In this document: piece by piece, positions 11,640 to 23,790 of the stretch
Layout of the letters: each line of letters starts with the position of its first letter
Position numbering within the stretch: position 1 is the stretch's first letter
Assembly (NCBI GenBank): GCA_010279815.1
Contig: QEOQ01000427.1
Coordinates: 20,097 to 84,096, forward strand
Source: Brachionus plicatilis
Taxonomy: Eukaryota; Rotifera; Eurotatoria; Ploima; Brachionidae
Direction of reading: 5' to 3'
Length of the DNA: 64,000 nucleotides
The notes under the pieces: generated by a model
The model's database searches: none
Told to the model about the DNA's origin: nothing
The model's input: only the letters and a program-made list of their open reading frames with translations
Program-made: the position numbers and the translations under genes

Positions 11640-11822
11640 ATTGAGGTCGGGTCCATGATCTTTCAGACCTTTTGTGTCCTCTTATTCTATTAAATTCTGA
11701 ATTTAAGGCCCTATTTGGATTAAAAAAGAATCATAACGGAACGGCGACGAAGGCGGGGTGTGCCATCAGCGCGTTCTCAATTAGCTGTATAAACTCAATG
11801 TGATTTAAAATAAATAAATATT
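11640..11822 (+). repeat. Probable retroposon 3' tail ending in AATAAATAAATA
   Basis: A GC-richer block (CGACGAAGGCGGGGTGTGCC) ends in AAAATAAATAAATA, the same kind of tail as the retroposon insert at 37451-37905 and, in reverse, at 28597 and 59220. No coding remnant or duplication was found, so the call rests on tail type only. Confidence 0.35.
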
Positions 11823-14800
11823 GTGGATATTATGGAATTAATTATATCTAAATGAAAAATACATAAAATTAATAATTTTTTAAATTATTAAAAAACGAAA
11901 AGAGAATTATTAAGGAAAAATACTGGTTCAAAAGTTAATAACTTTTAAATTAAATATTTGAAATCTATTTATTATTCTTAAAATATTTATTTATTTTTTG
12001 AAAAATTTTTTTTTTGTTGTTGAAGAATTCAAATTTTTTAAATTTTTTTCTAACCAAATTATGCTCGAAAAAAGTTAAGATTTTTTCCGTAAAATTTCGT
12101 TAAAAAAAATATCTATTTTCTACGAAATTTTGTTAAAATAAATTTGGACTAAAATTTACCAATTTTTACATTTTTACATTCCAAAAATATCTATTTTTTC
12201 ACAAAATTTTAACTTTTTTCCAGCATAATTTTGTAAGAAAAAAACTAAAATATTTGAATTTTTCTTAAAAAAAAATTTTTTGAAAAAAATTTTGGCAATT
12301 TACTTAAATTAACCAAAAAGATGGTAAAATTACGGTAATTTTCGAAAATTTTCGTAAATTCTTGAATTTCGATTTCTAGGATTTTAAAGTATTTTACGTG
12401 AATAATCGTCAAATTTAGTCAAATTACGGAAATTAAGGTAAAATTCGTTAAAATCCTCATGTCAAATCACCACTGTACTTATTTTGACTTTTATTTGATT
12501 CATTTTATTCATTCATTTCTTTGATTCTTGATTATTTCAAAAATTGAATCAAGAACGAATCTAAAATATATTTTCAATTCATTTAAGAAAAAATATTACT
12601 AATTTAACATTAAACTCTTTAAAAATTTATAAAAATTGAATGAATAATTGAATCAAACTTAAAGAAATAATAATATTGGTGGTGATAATCACTTAATTTG
12701 ATCTATAGCGACGATATCTTAAAAACTGGTCAAATCTATCCGTCGTTCTATTGTTTACAAATTAAAAATTTTCTTTTTCTACTTAATTTATTAATGGCTT
12801 AAAATCAATATCAACGAATTTGTTCAATGATTTTGGAATTATGTTAAAATATATTTTTAATATTTTAATATTAAAATTGTATGCTACTAAATTTAAAAAT
12901 TCAGCTTGAAACACTAAATCAATTTAAATAATTTTAAATTAAATAAATGTAATAGAAAGCTATTAATTGTCAAAATGCAAATATGAATTGATAACTTGAA
13001 CTAATTAAAGGATCTGCCGTTAATTTTCTAATTGAAACCATCTCGTAATATCATGTAACCTTAAAAATATACTTTGGTATTGTCTATTGCAGTAATAACT
13101 ATTTTTGTAAGTTGCCAATTGATATCATTGATTTTTAATGAGAAATTTTTACATTTAAAGAGCTTTTTAGTTTTAAAATGGAAAAATTTATTTTAATGAT
13201 TTTTTTCAAATTTAAATCTTTTATTTTTTTTAAATAAAAAAATTATTACAAAATGTTCACATAAAAATTATCACATAGCCACGGTTGCCTTTTCCTAATG
13301 CGGCAATATGGTTGCAATTGAAAATAGAAATATCATTTAGCAAGCCAATAATTGGAAATAAAATTTATAATTTTAATTTTCTAATAATCTATCAGCTAAA
13401 TAAGGCTATTTCTTCTTATTATTAAAAAAGCTGATACAGTAAATTTTCGTTAGAGTTTTAAAAAAAAACGACGGCATTAATTAATATTTCATAGTCGCTC
13501 TGTCAAAATTTAAAAATTGAATTTTTTTCATGGTAGATGTGGCAAGTTAAACACTTTTTTAGAAAAATTAAACATAAAAATTAATTGAATAAATGAATCT
13601 AAGAGAAATAAAAAATTAGTTGGATAAAATTTTTGATAAAAAGTTTTAATTGTAAGAAAAACAAATTAATAAAAATAAATAGCTTTAAAAATATACAAAT
13701 TTTTTCAACAATAATATTTTTGAAAAAATTTAACGATAGCTAGTGATGATCCAAACACTGGTGCTGTATTATTAATTGTTAAAATTTTTCCTTAAAATCA
13801 TAATAATAAAACTCAGAACTCTTTTGAAAAATCTTAATTAAGCTGTTTTCTTTAAAAAAGATCAACATTCAGATTTTCTTTGAATTTTTCATTTTAATAC
13901 AATTTTAGATGATCTAAAATTTTCTATTTTTTGATGACACAGATTTATCTTTGTCAAAAAATATTAAAAGATTATCCAATATGGTAAAATTTTTTTGCTC
14001 TTATTAGTTATATCATTAAATTCTAATTTACAAATAGTAAAAATAAGAATCTTAAATCTTAAATTTTATTGAAGCAAGAATCGATTTATTCTCTTGTCTA
14101 GAAAAATTTATGTAAATTAATTACAATCAATCTAATTTTTGTATTAAAAACTAAAGAGAAATAAAGAAAAGCATTTTTGCTTTAGATCTAAAACTGAAAT
14201 GTATTCATCAAACTACTGATACAAAAAAATTGTCGTCTTTATTCTTAAAATTATGTTTAAATATTTTCTTAATTGTTTTAAGTACAACATTTTATTCAGT
14301 TCTCAAGCAAACTAAACTTCCTGAACAACCTCGCTGAAACATTTTTGAATTTAAAATTATTTTTAACTAATAGATTCTCATGTCACATAATTGAATTTTT
14401 TTCAAAAAAAAGAATATAAACAATCAGTTTTAGTAAACAAAAAAATTAAAATTTATTAAAATTTTTTTTAATTAGATATATAACAAAACTGTGCTAGGAA
14501 ATATCATACATAGAATAATCCTTGATTGTGTACGCAAAAATTGCCAGTTTTATGATAAATTAATTAATAAAAAAATGTTAGTTTTAAAATTCTTAATTTA
14601 GTTGCTGAAAATTAAAAAATCTCCATTTTAACATTATATTTAATTAACTAAAATAAAGGCCTCCTTTTTTCGAGTAAGTGGTTATCATTGTTTTAAAATT
14701 ATTGAAATCAAATATGCAACTGTTAAAGAACTGTTGTTGAACTAAAAAGTCTCATAATTATGGGGAAAATTTAATACAAAAAAAATACTCAAATTTACAA

Positions 14801-17568
14801 AAAAATAGCTTTTCGCCAGAAATTAAAATTTTCCAATAGCTTTTTTTTATAAAAGTTCTTTAATTTGAATATTTTTGTGTAAAATTCTTTTAATAAGGTG
14901 AACATTATTAATTTATATTAATCATTTCTTTAGAATGCTTAGGTCACTTCGAAATTATCTACAAATTATATTTCCAGAATATTCTTCAAATGAAACTAAA
15001 TAGATAATTAGTAAAATTTCAAAGATCAGTCCATAGTAAAGAATTAATTTTAAATTAAAATATTCTTTAAAATTCATGTCTTCTAGTGGTAAAACGATTC
15101 TTCAAAACAATACTTGTTACAAATCTTTTTAAGAAATCTTACAAAATAGGACTCCAAATTTATATTTTTGCCTGAAGAAATTGTCTTAAAAATCGGAAAG
15201 TTGTCTTCAGCTTTTTGACAGAAAAGCCATGTCAAACGCAATTTATTTTTTAAAATTTAGAGAATTCTGTGTAAAAAAATTCCTGTTTTAATCGCTAAAT
15301 AAACATTTACAATATTTTTTTTCTAAATCTGAAAAAAGAAAGCAAAAAAATTTAAAAACAAAATTTGTTTTTGTATGAGCGTTTTTTCTATTTTTCAGAA
15401 ATATTTTTCCTTATATTCTAAAGTATCCACACCACCTCGAAAATTTTTCAAGTCTTGAAAAAAAGACCTAATTCGTCCTTTAGACGCTTATCAAACAAAA
15501 AATTTTCTAAATCTAAATTAACTAATATTTACTTTGGAAATCATAATCACTTTTAGATAAAAAAGGTACTGTCGAAAAAAGCTGAAATTTATTGAGTCTA
15601 CCTTTGAAAAGAGAGGATTTTTTACAAAAGAAAACAAGAACTTTTTAAAGCTCTTTAAATATCTAAATATTTAAATTTTTCAGCATTTAAATATTCCAAA
15701 AATCGAGTACTAAATTGGGAATAAGTGTTTTATCTTAATGTTATGGCAATGACAAATTAAAAAAAAAACACAAATTTATTTTGATCAAAAACGAGTCGAA
15801 CTCTTGTGAAGATTAAAAAAAAAATTGAATTATTTTTTAAAAAATTCACACAAACACTAAAGCACCTGAAAAATTAGTACTGTTTAGCAATGAGGTGCAC
15901 GTAAATTTATTTTTTAATTCAATAATAAACAATTAATAATTTATAAGTATTTGCTAGTTTATTGGATATAATATATTTTTCTAGCTTGTTGACAAACTTA
16001 TAGGTATGTTTATCAAGCCTTTTAGATTTAACAAACATACACTTTTTTTGATCACTTTTAAATTGACTTCGATCTATTGAATCAATTGCAAATGCATCCT
16101 AAGTCTTTCTTTGTTTCAATTGTCAAATGCAAATGAGTCAAAATCAATTTTTTAAACTAGATTTCGGTTGCTCGGCTACTGAATTATGTCCGATGTGCTC
16201 TAGTCCTAGTCCATCGACAAGACGAAAAATGTTAAAATTTTTTCTGAATAAAACTATTCTCTTTTTTTTTGATTTGAAAAAAAAAAATTAATTTTCTTAA
16301 TTTGGATGACTATTTTTCTATTTGAGAATAATTTTCCTCAATTATTTATCTAAAAAAAATCTAAAATTAAAGAAATAATTTTTTTAATGTTCATATGATT
16401 GATCTATTGAGACACTTGGCACATATTGAAAATCGTTCATGCACAATTCTTTATTGATTCAAGCGTTTGACCAGGAGCAAGTGCTCGAAATTCTATTCAC
16501 TAATTACAACGAAAAATTCAAATGGTATTTTAAATATTTGAATTTTTCAAGAAACATATTTTTCTCGCTGGTTGCTTAAAAAATTAAGATCGAGACTTAA
16601 AACTCTAATTTAAAAAATTGAAAAAAAAAATTGATCCAAACAAACTTAATTTATCAAGAACCAGTTTAGTTTTTTGGCCTCATTAAATCGGAATTTAATT
16701 CCTTAAAATTTAAAATTTGCACAGGCTTCATTTAATTGATGTAAATGTTGGCTGAACAAACTCTTCGCTAAATATTGTCTGGTCTGAGCAAATTCTCTCA
16801 TTTTATCCAACTTAATATTGCGAAATATAGATAGGGGCACAGAGGGGGGCCCGTATAATTGGACTTCTGGTGAAAGGTCGAACTATTTCTGGGGCCGAAT
16901 TCAATTAATAATTTAATTAACCCACGCTAGGACAAAATCTACTTTACAAATAAAACAAAAAATACTCAATTTTTTCAATAATAAAAATATTATGTGTAAA
17001 TTTAAAATTTTTAATTTCTTGCTCAAAAAAAAGATTGTTGTTGTTTTAAATAAGGGATTAGAATGTAAATTCAAAATTAACCACACTTGAACTAAATCTA
17101 CTTTAAAAAAAAAATCGATAAACTGTTTTTTTTCTTCCATAAAATTTAATCAATTAAAATTTAAAAAATTATTATTTTTTTGTTTTAAAAAAAAATAGAT
17201 ATTTTTTGTACTGAAGAACGGGTTTGGGCTTTTAAAAAGAGACTCAATTGACCCAAATTGCTTGACCAATATACATAAAAGCTACAAGATTAAGAATTTG
17301 ATTAAATTTTTCCTTGATTAAACTTAAAATAGACTTTTGACGACTCGAAAACATACTTAATTAATCTCTATTTTCCAAATGATTTTTGCTTAATTAATAA
17401 AAAAATTTTTTTGAAAAATATTTACTGAATAGCTTATCGGTTTAGTTTGGGTGGCCAATCGGATTTTGTTGATCTATTAGGATAGAGAAAGGCCAGCGTA
17501 ATCTGCTCTCTGGTCAATCAAAGGATTACACTCTAAGCCCCAAAAAGTAAACCTTTGGTTTCGCACGA
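11823..17568. other. Long AT-rich non-coding stretch
   Basis: No open frame of coding quality. 12300-12480 contains short GTAAATTTTCG/ACGTAAA-type motifs like the ends of other repeats in this window, ending in CACTGTAC. Around 16080-16210 and 16830-16890 the base use is more mixed (for example GGGGCACAGAGGGGGGCCCG), possibly old repeat or regulatory DNA. The rest shows nothing. Confidence 0.45.
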
Positions 17569-17784
17569 TCACTTTGGGAAGCAAGTCTGCCATTGTCCCA
17601 AATAGTTACCATCAATGCTCAAGCCATTCTTATTTCCACTCCTTTTTTTAATAATAATAAATGGTGAATCTTTTTGATACCAGCCCGATTTTCCTGTTAA
17701 AACCAAAGTCGTTGAGGCCTTTGCAGCATCTTCAATGTAATTTTTGTTCACAAGTAATGCACGAAAGTTATCAGGGTTTGAAGA
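17569..17784 (-). pseudogene. Orphan coding-like segment, unknown
   Basis: The minus frame gives about 72 residues with real-protein composition, including ASTTLVLTGKSGWYQKDSPF, IIIKKRSGNKNGLSIDG and YLGQWQTCFPK, then a stop. There is no ATG in frame and no clear splice site at its upper edge. It may be a surviving exon of a decayed gene or a domain from a mobile element. The family is not recognised. Confidence 0.35.
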
Positions 17785-20096
17785 AAAACATAAAATAAAA
17801 ATTTTAAAAAAATTTGAGAGGTGACCTTTTTCAAAAGGCTCATTCTCTCCAGCAAAAAGAACACCAATTTATTAATGATAACAATAAGAAAAGGTAAATT
17901 TTCCAAGAAATTAGAAAAAAAATTGTTTATTTTATTTTTGTTTAAACAGCCTTTAAAAAATGCTAAAACTTATTTTTCTTTATCCGTATCTAAAAATATC
18001 AAATTGTACCTTTGAAGATATAAAGCCAAAATTCCAATCTGACCAAGTAACCTTGGTAAGTTTAAGCCGTGACTTTAACTAAATTCCAGTATACTACAAC
18101 AATAAATCATCTGATCAAATAACCAAATAGTTTAGTAAAAGCCATTTAGCTAAGTATGCTAAATGCTTGATTGAAATTTGGAGCTAGTAAATTAAAAAAC
18201 TTTTAGAAAATTGCTAGTCGTATCCATGCATTGTGGCAATTTGTTCAATTGGTTCATTCTGCAATTACTTAAGGCTCTCTAATCGAAAGAAATATTTAGT
18301 TTAGAGCCGAAATCAACTCATAGCTTGCTTTTTTTGTCAAATTTTGAATAAATATTAAAATTTCAAAAGAAAGCACCAAATTAAGTCTGAGTAAATATTT
18401 TCGATTTGAATTTGAATATGTGACCAGTTTTCTTTGTTATGCAGGACCTTTTATTTAGTGACTTAGCTCGTCAAAGCTTTTAATTAGAGCGAAATTTATT
18501 GTTCGCCAAAAAAAAAAAAGGTAATTAAAATTTTAATTGAATTTTTCGATATATTCCGTTTGCTGAAGCCCAATTTGACCGAATTATTCGAAAGCCCTAC
18601 CAAGCCGACAATAATTTTAAGTACTGTGGCAGATTTGGCCAAATTTTCTTAAGTAACTCGCGTCCTATGTCCGAGATTTGGACTTGTGAGTTAAGTATTC
18701 GCGTGGCTATTTAAACAAGACTAGAAATCAACTTAATTATGTAAATCCTATCCGTCGAGCTAGCTAGACTTGATAATCTTTTTTTAAGATTTTTCTTCTA
18801 ACATTTAGAAAGGTGAAAGATAAAGAAAATTTTCAACAAATAAATATGAGCAAATTTGGTCTTAAAAATCGGCAAATTCCTAAACCGATCTTGGCAAACA
18901 CTTAGCATTTTTAGATCTTAGTGTACTGTAGTTAAATAGCTCCAAGTTTATTTGTATAATCGAAAAGGATTCTGTTATTAAAATGATGTATTATTGTTTT
19001 TAACTTTTTTTTAGTTATATAATTTCAATAAAAATATTTGAACAAACCAAAGCTAGCAGTGGAAAAATAAGTTCGATTAACTTTAAAAACACTCTTGAAA
19101 AAAAAAACTTGTGAATTAAATTTTAAAATACTCGTTAACTTAATTAAAAAAAAACTTTAAAATTAATTAGGTCTAAGTAAACAGAGACCTAGTTTTATCT
19201 TTGTAGATGCTTTTTAAAAAAAATCAAAAACTACATTTAAAAAGTCTCTAAAATTATCAACTAGTTGAAAAATGGTTTGAGCTTGTTTTATAAGTCAATA
19301 ATGATCTGGTTTTAGCGCGAGAAGACAAAGATTGTCTCTGGGAGAATTGGATAGAATATTTAGCATTTCTTTAAATGCTAGAATTTAAAAAATATTTTTA
19401 TTATTTGTGGGCAGGTGAGAAAATTAGAACAAATAAAAAATAATTATAAATCTAAAATTATGCATATTTTGAAATCAATTTTTATTTAAAACCGTTTAAA
19501 ATATAAAATAAAGATTATCAAAATTTTGTGACATATGTACTTAAATTAAGACCATATTTCAAATACAATCGCGATATATGACACCGTTTGGTCCGGTATT
19601 TGTCTTGGTATTTCGTTACAACTCTGTTCAGTTTTTTATCCAAACTCTTAAGGACCAACTAAGCTAAAGCAAAAATACTCTGAACAAATTATGAATTGAG
19701 TAATTGGGACATTTATCTATGGATCAAAAATCTACTTAATTTTTAAAAAAATGAAATAAATGTCGCTAATTCCATAATATGGAAGAAATACTGATTTGTA
19801 AAGAGAAAATTTTCATGATTCATAAAAAAATTTTTTTTCAAATATAAAAGTTTTTGTTTTTTTAAATTTAATATTAAAAAAATAAAACTCAATTTAAACA
19901 AAAAAAGTGTAAGTCTTATAGATACGGTCACTAGCCTGCTGGTTCACCTTATAATTAAAATAATGGAATTGTGAAACATTTTTGCAAGAATTCAAGTTCT
20001 ATGAATGATTTTCCATAATAATCCAAACTTGCTTCTGTAAATTGTCTCACCTTAATCCAGCCGATGCCTATACTGTTCAAAGTAATTATCATATTT
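17785..20096. other. Intergenic DNA, partly less AT-biased
   Basis: 18040-18780 has more mixed composition than its surroundings but no open frame. It could hold regulatory DNA or an old repeat. No specific feature is supported. Confidence 0.4.
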
Positions 20097-20104
20097 TGTT
20101 ACAG

Positions 20105-20599
20105 ACTTGTATAAAAGTCAGGAAAAAAAAGTCTTAACAAGTCAAAAATAAGTCAAAGTATGACTTGGACTTGAAAATAAATTTTTTAAAAATAACAAGT
20201 CAGGACTTTGACTTGTTTCAAAAATATGAAAATTACAAGTCATAAATTTTTTTTTATCTTGATTTTTTATATATTTTTTAATATTTTTTATCCTGTTTAA
20301 TATATTTCTAAAATTTTTAAAGCACAAATTTTTTTGTTTTTTATTAATAAATTCACTTAAAAAGTATATCACAATTTTGTGAATTGTTTAAAAAATCATG
20401 TTTCAATATTTACATTAAAAAAGAAATTTAATCAAATAATTTTATTTTTTCCTGAATAAAAAATTCAATACCTAAAATTTTTCTATATATTTTAATTCTA
20501 TTCTTAAAATAAGTAAAAATCTTGACTTGTTTTTTTTAAATTTTTGTAACAAGTCAAAGTCCTGACTTGCACTTGACTTGTGACTTTTATGCAACTCTG
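20105..20599 (+). mobile_element. AAGTC-repeat hAT-type MITE, diverged subfamily with exact TSD
   Basis: Ends are CAGACTTGTATAAAAGTC and GACTTTTATGCAACTCTG. The flanks are a perfect 8-bp duplication TTTTGTTA (20097-20104 and 20600-20607). Subterminal arrays of AAGTC/GACTTG units face inward from both sides. The 495-bp interior is AT-rich and non-coding. Confidence 0.85.
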
Positions 20600-20607
20600 T
20601 TTTGTTA

Positions 20608-22325
20608 TTTTTTTGTTATTATTTCGTAACTTTTTGAAGAGGCTTGACTATGGCAATACTCTGAATGCATCAAATGATACAATTTATAGAATAAATTTTG
20701 TACTTGAAGAAAATAAATTACTAAAAATTTCATTTTTTTCTGTTTTTATTTTTTAATTCTAAAATCCACACTATCAATGTTTAAAAATCAAAATATTGAT
20801 GTCATTTAGAAGAACATTTGATTTTATTTAAACGACTTTAAATTGGTTTTAGAACTTATATTAAAAATAAAGAAAATTGTCAGTCTCTTTCTAGTAATTT
20901 CATTTTAAGGTTACTCAACTGGCTAGTGTCCGTATTCTGAAGCAAACACTTCATTTATTTAAATTAAGTATTGTGAATTTTGGAATAAAAACCTTATAAA
21001 AATGATGGAAAATATAAAATTGATTTCTTACATTGTATTGAAAAAATGAATTAATATGTAAAGAATATTTCCATTTAAAAAAATGTAACTAATTCTTAAT
21101 AACCATTAAACAATGGAAGAAAGTATGAAATTTCTTCAATGATAGAATATACAATAACAATTTTGGACTTTATAAAAAAACATTTTTTTTCTTTTTAAAA
21201 TTTAAAATGGCTAATATTTAATATTAAATCAAAATTTTTAAGTTTTGGTCCTATTAATTCTCTAAGAGAAAAAAGGTGTATCAACAACGGCTTTAATAAA
21301 CAACTTTCAGCTTCGTATTTGTAAACGTTCAAGTGTCAAAATACTGCTTCCCAGAAAAGATGTATCCAGGAGAGTTTTTAATTGAAGCTTCAGAAAGTTC
21401 TAAACAAATTTACCGAAGTTTGATAAAGCTTCCAGTTACTTAACACAATTACACTTGTAGAATGGGAAAATGGATTCATGATGGTTTGGTAGATGCTTAA
21501 TCCTTGAGAGAATATATATCCAAGTAGAAAAATTCAAAATTATTAGAAAAGGGATTAGAAATCAACTCAATTAAGAATGACTCATTTTAAGATATTGGTT
21601 TTCAGTTTATTTAATCTAAATGCAGCCAGTTTAATGTCACTTGATTATGAGTTTCAAAAATAAAAAAAAAATTTCTTCCATGTTTTTTATTTTCTTCAAT
21701 TTTCGAAATCTCATATTGGAAATGATAAAACTTGCTAGAGTCTAAAATGATAAAATTTTATCCTTACAATACTTCAAACCAATCTATTTTGATTATTTTC
21801 AAAATTTTTTGAAACATAAAAACCATTTAGCTGTAAATTTTAACAGCTAATTTTGTAAGGTAAAAAAAAACAATAAAAAAAGTATTTTTTTAAAAAATTA
21901 AATAAAACTATGTAAATCAATAAATAAAACTATGACCCTTAAACCTCTCACTCTTATCCTAAAAAATACCTTATTTGTGACTTTGTGGAAATTTGTGGAA
22001 AAAGTAGTAATCGATAATATGATTATTATTTATTTGTTTCTAAACATATAGTAGTAGTAGGAGTATAAATTCTGAGGGAGACTTGAGTCTGCAAGTATAA
22101 GAGCACGTAGACATCCCACTATAATACTCAATGGCTAGTTTTTTAAAAAAGCTTTTTTTGATAACTTATTTTTACATTTTCTTAAATAACTTATTTTCAC
22201 ATATTTTTGAATAACTTATATATAGATGCTAAGCATTTTTATTATTAAAAAAATTTTTTAAATTTTACTAGCATCAAACAAAGAGTTTTTACAAAAATTT
22301 TATCTTAGTAGCTTGTCAATTCTTT
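20608..22325. other. AT-rich intergenic DNA
   Basis: Nothing recognised. 21290-21500 and 22040-22140 are slightly GC-richer but carry stops in every frame. Confidence 0.45.
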
Positions 22326-22795
22326 TTTTTTCTAAATGTTCGTATTAGTGACGCTCTCATTCACCGCATCCAGAGTGTTCCAATTTCCCACTATCCGGTT
22401 TGTAAAAAAGTTGTATCTTACTCCACAATTTCGGATCAGCTGTCGCTCGGTCGCTTTTTGACAAGTTCTTGTATTCCTTGCCGAGCTGTCTAGACCGTCC
22501 GAAGCCAGCTTTTGATCTTCATCTATGATTGTCACCCGATCATAACCATGCTGAATTTTGTGAAGCTGGATGAGATCACCACGAATGCTTCTCTATTAAA
22601 GTGTGTTCCAGCCAAGAGCCTCTTTTCTCTTGAAATATGGTTTTTCTTTTAATTTCGGTACTAGTTTCGAGATTCTTCGCTGAACTTGCTCAATGACAGC
22701 GGTATCACTTCGTCGAAACGACTCTTACAGCAAATTCGAGATGTGGGCAAACAATTGACTTGAAAAGTAAAGTATATCAACTCACTTTGGAGAGA
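22326..22795 (-). pseudogene. LINE ORF2 C-terminal fragment, decayed
   Basis: Minus-strand pieces in shifting frames match the LINE end at 231-712: a CPHLEFAV-type thumb motif, an EKRGSWLE block, and then ATERQLIRNCGVRYNFFTNR with IVGNWNTL. The longest open piece is 67 codons (22332-22535). Several stops and frameshifts show an old dead copy of the same clade. Confidence 0.7.
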
Positions 22796-23316
22796 AGAAC
22801 ATAAATAAATAGTGCAACTATTTTTTTCTAAGCATTATCTCAGACCATAAGTGTATATTTGGTTTTTTGTTTATTTAAGTAGTAAAAGCTTTTGATAAAA
22901 TTTGGTATTATATTTTTCTTTGAAATCAACAGTCTCGCCATTCTGCAATTTTCTTACAATTTGTCAATACCAAAAAAAAAATGATTTAATTTTTGTACTA
23001 ATGGACTACTTAATAAAAAAATAAAACAAAAATTAATTCACCAGCTAAAAAAGTAGGCTAAATCTGTGCAAATTTATTAAAAATTGCACTTTTATTTAAA
23101 GTTCTGAATATATATATGTAATTAGTTTGTCAAATTTTTGCAATATTTTTGCAATCTTTTAATAACATTGGGCGGAATGAAATTATTTCAATTTTTTTTC
23201 TTTTTCAGAAAAAAACTTTAGGCCATTTGAGCAAAAATCATACCAATTTTTCCTTTAAATAAAATTTGCCATTTTTAAGTTCCTTGATATATTGGTTTAT
23301 GATAAAAGAGCTGAAG
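22796..23316. other. AT-rich intergenic DNA
   Basis: No genes or recognisable repeats. Confidence 0.5.
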
Positions 23317-23790
23317 TGCTTCTATTAAAGGCCTATAATTGACAAATTACGTTATTTTACGTATTTTACATTATTTTTTAGTATTCTTTTTTATGCAACC
23401 AGATTTTCTCACAAAGTATTTAATATCATGCTCAAGCGTTTGAATAGAAAAAAAGTCTAATTAGTGATAAATATTTATGAATTTAAAAAATTTTTCAATA
23501 ATTATAATTTTTTTTTATATAAAGTCTATTTAAATAACCTCGAATTTTACTTGGAAGAGTCATATTTTCATTACAAAATTTTACGAAAAAAGAAAAGGTA
23601 AGAAATGTTGAAATATTTTTATTTGTTCATAATAAAATTAATAAAAAATTTTGCAAAATATTCTAATTTTGTTTTTGTTTACCAGTTTCATTTTATTAGC
23701 CGTAACCATACATATCCTTGCCGATTAATATTCACGTATAATTACGTAAAATAAAGTATTTTAGCCAATGCCGGGCCTTTTATAGAAGCA
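23317..23790. mobile_element. MITE-like element with 17-bp TIR
   Basis: The left arm TGCTTCTATTAAAGGCC (23317-23333) pairs with the right arm at 23774-23790 with one mismatch. Just inside both arms are ACGTAAAAT/ATTACGTTATTTT motifs. An internal block (AAGAAAAGGTAAG then AATGTTGAAATA) recurs at 30108-30140 beside another ACGTAAA-type end. No coding. Confidence 0.55.
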
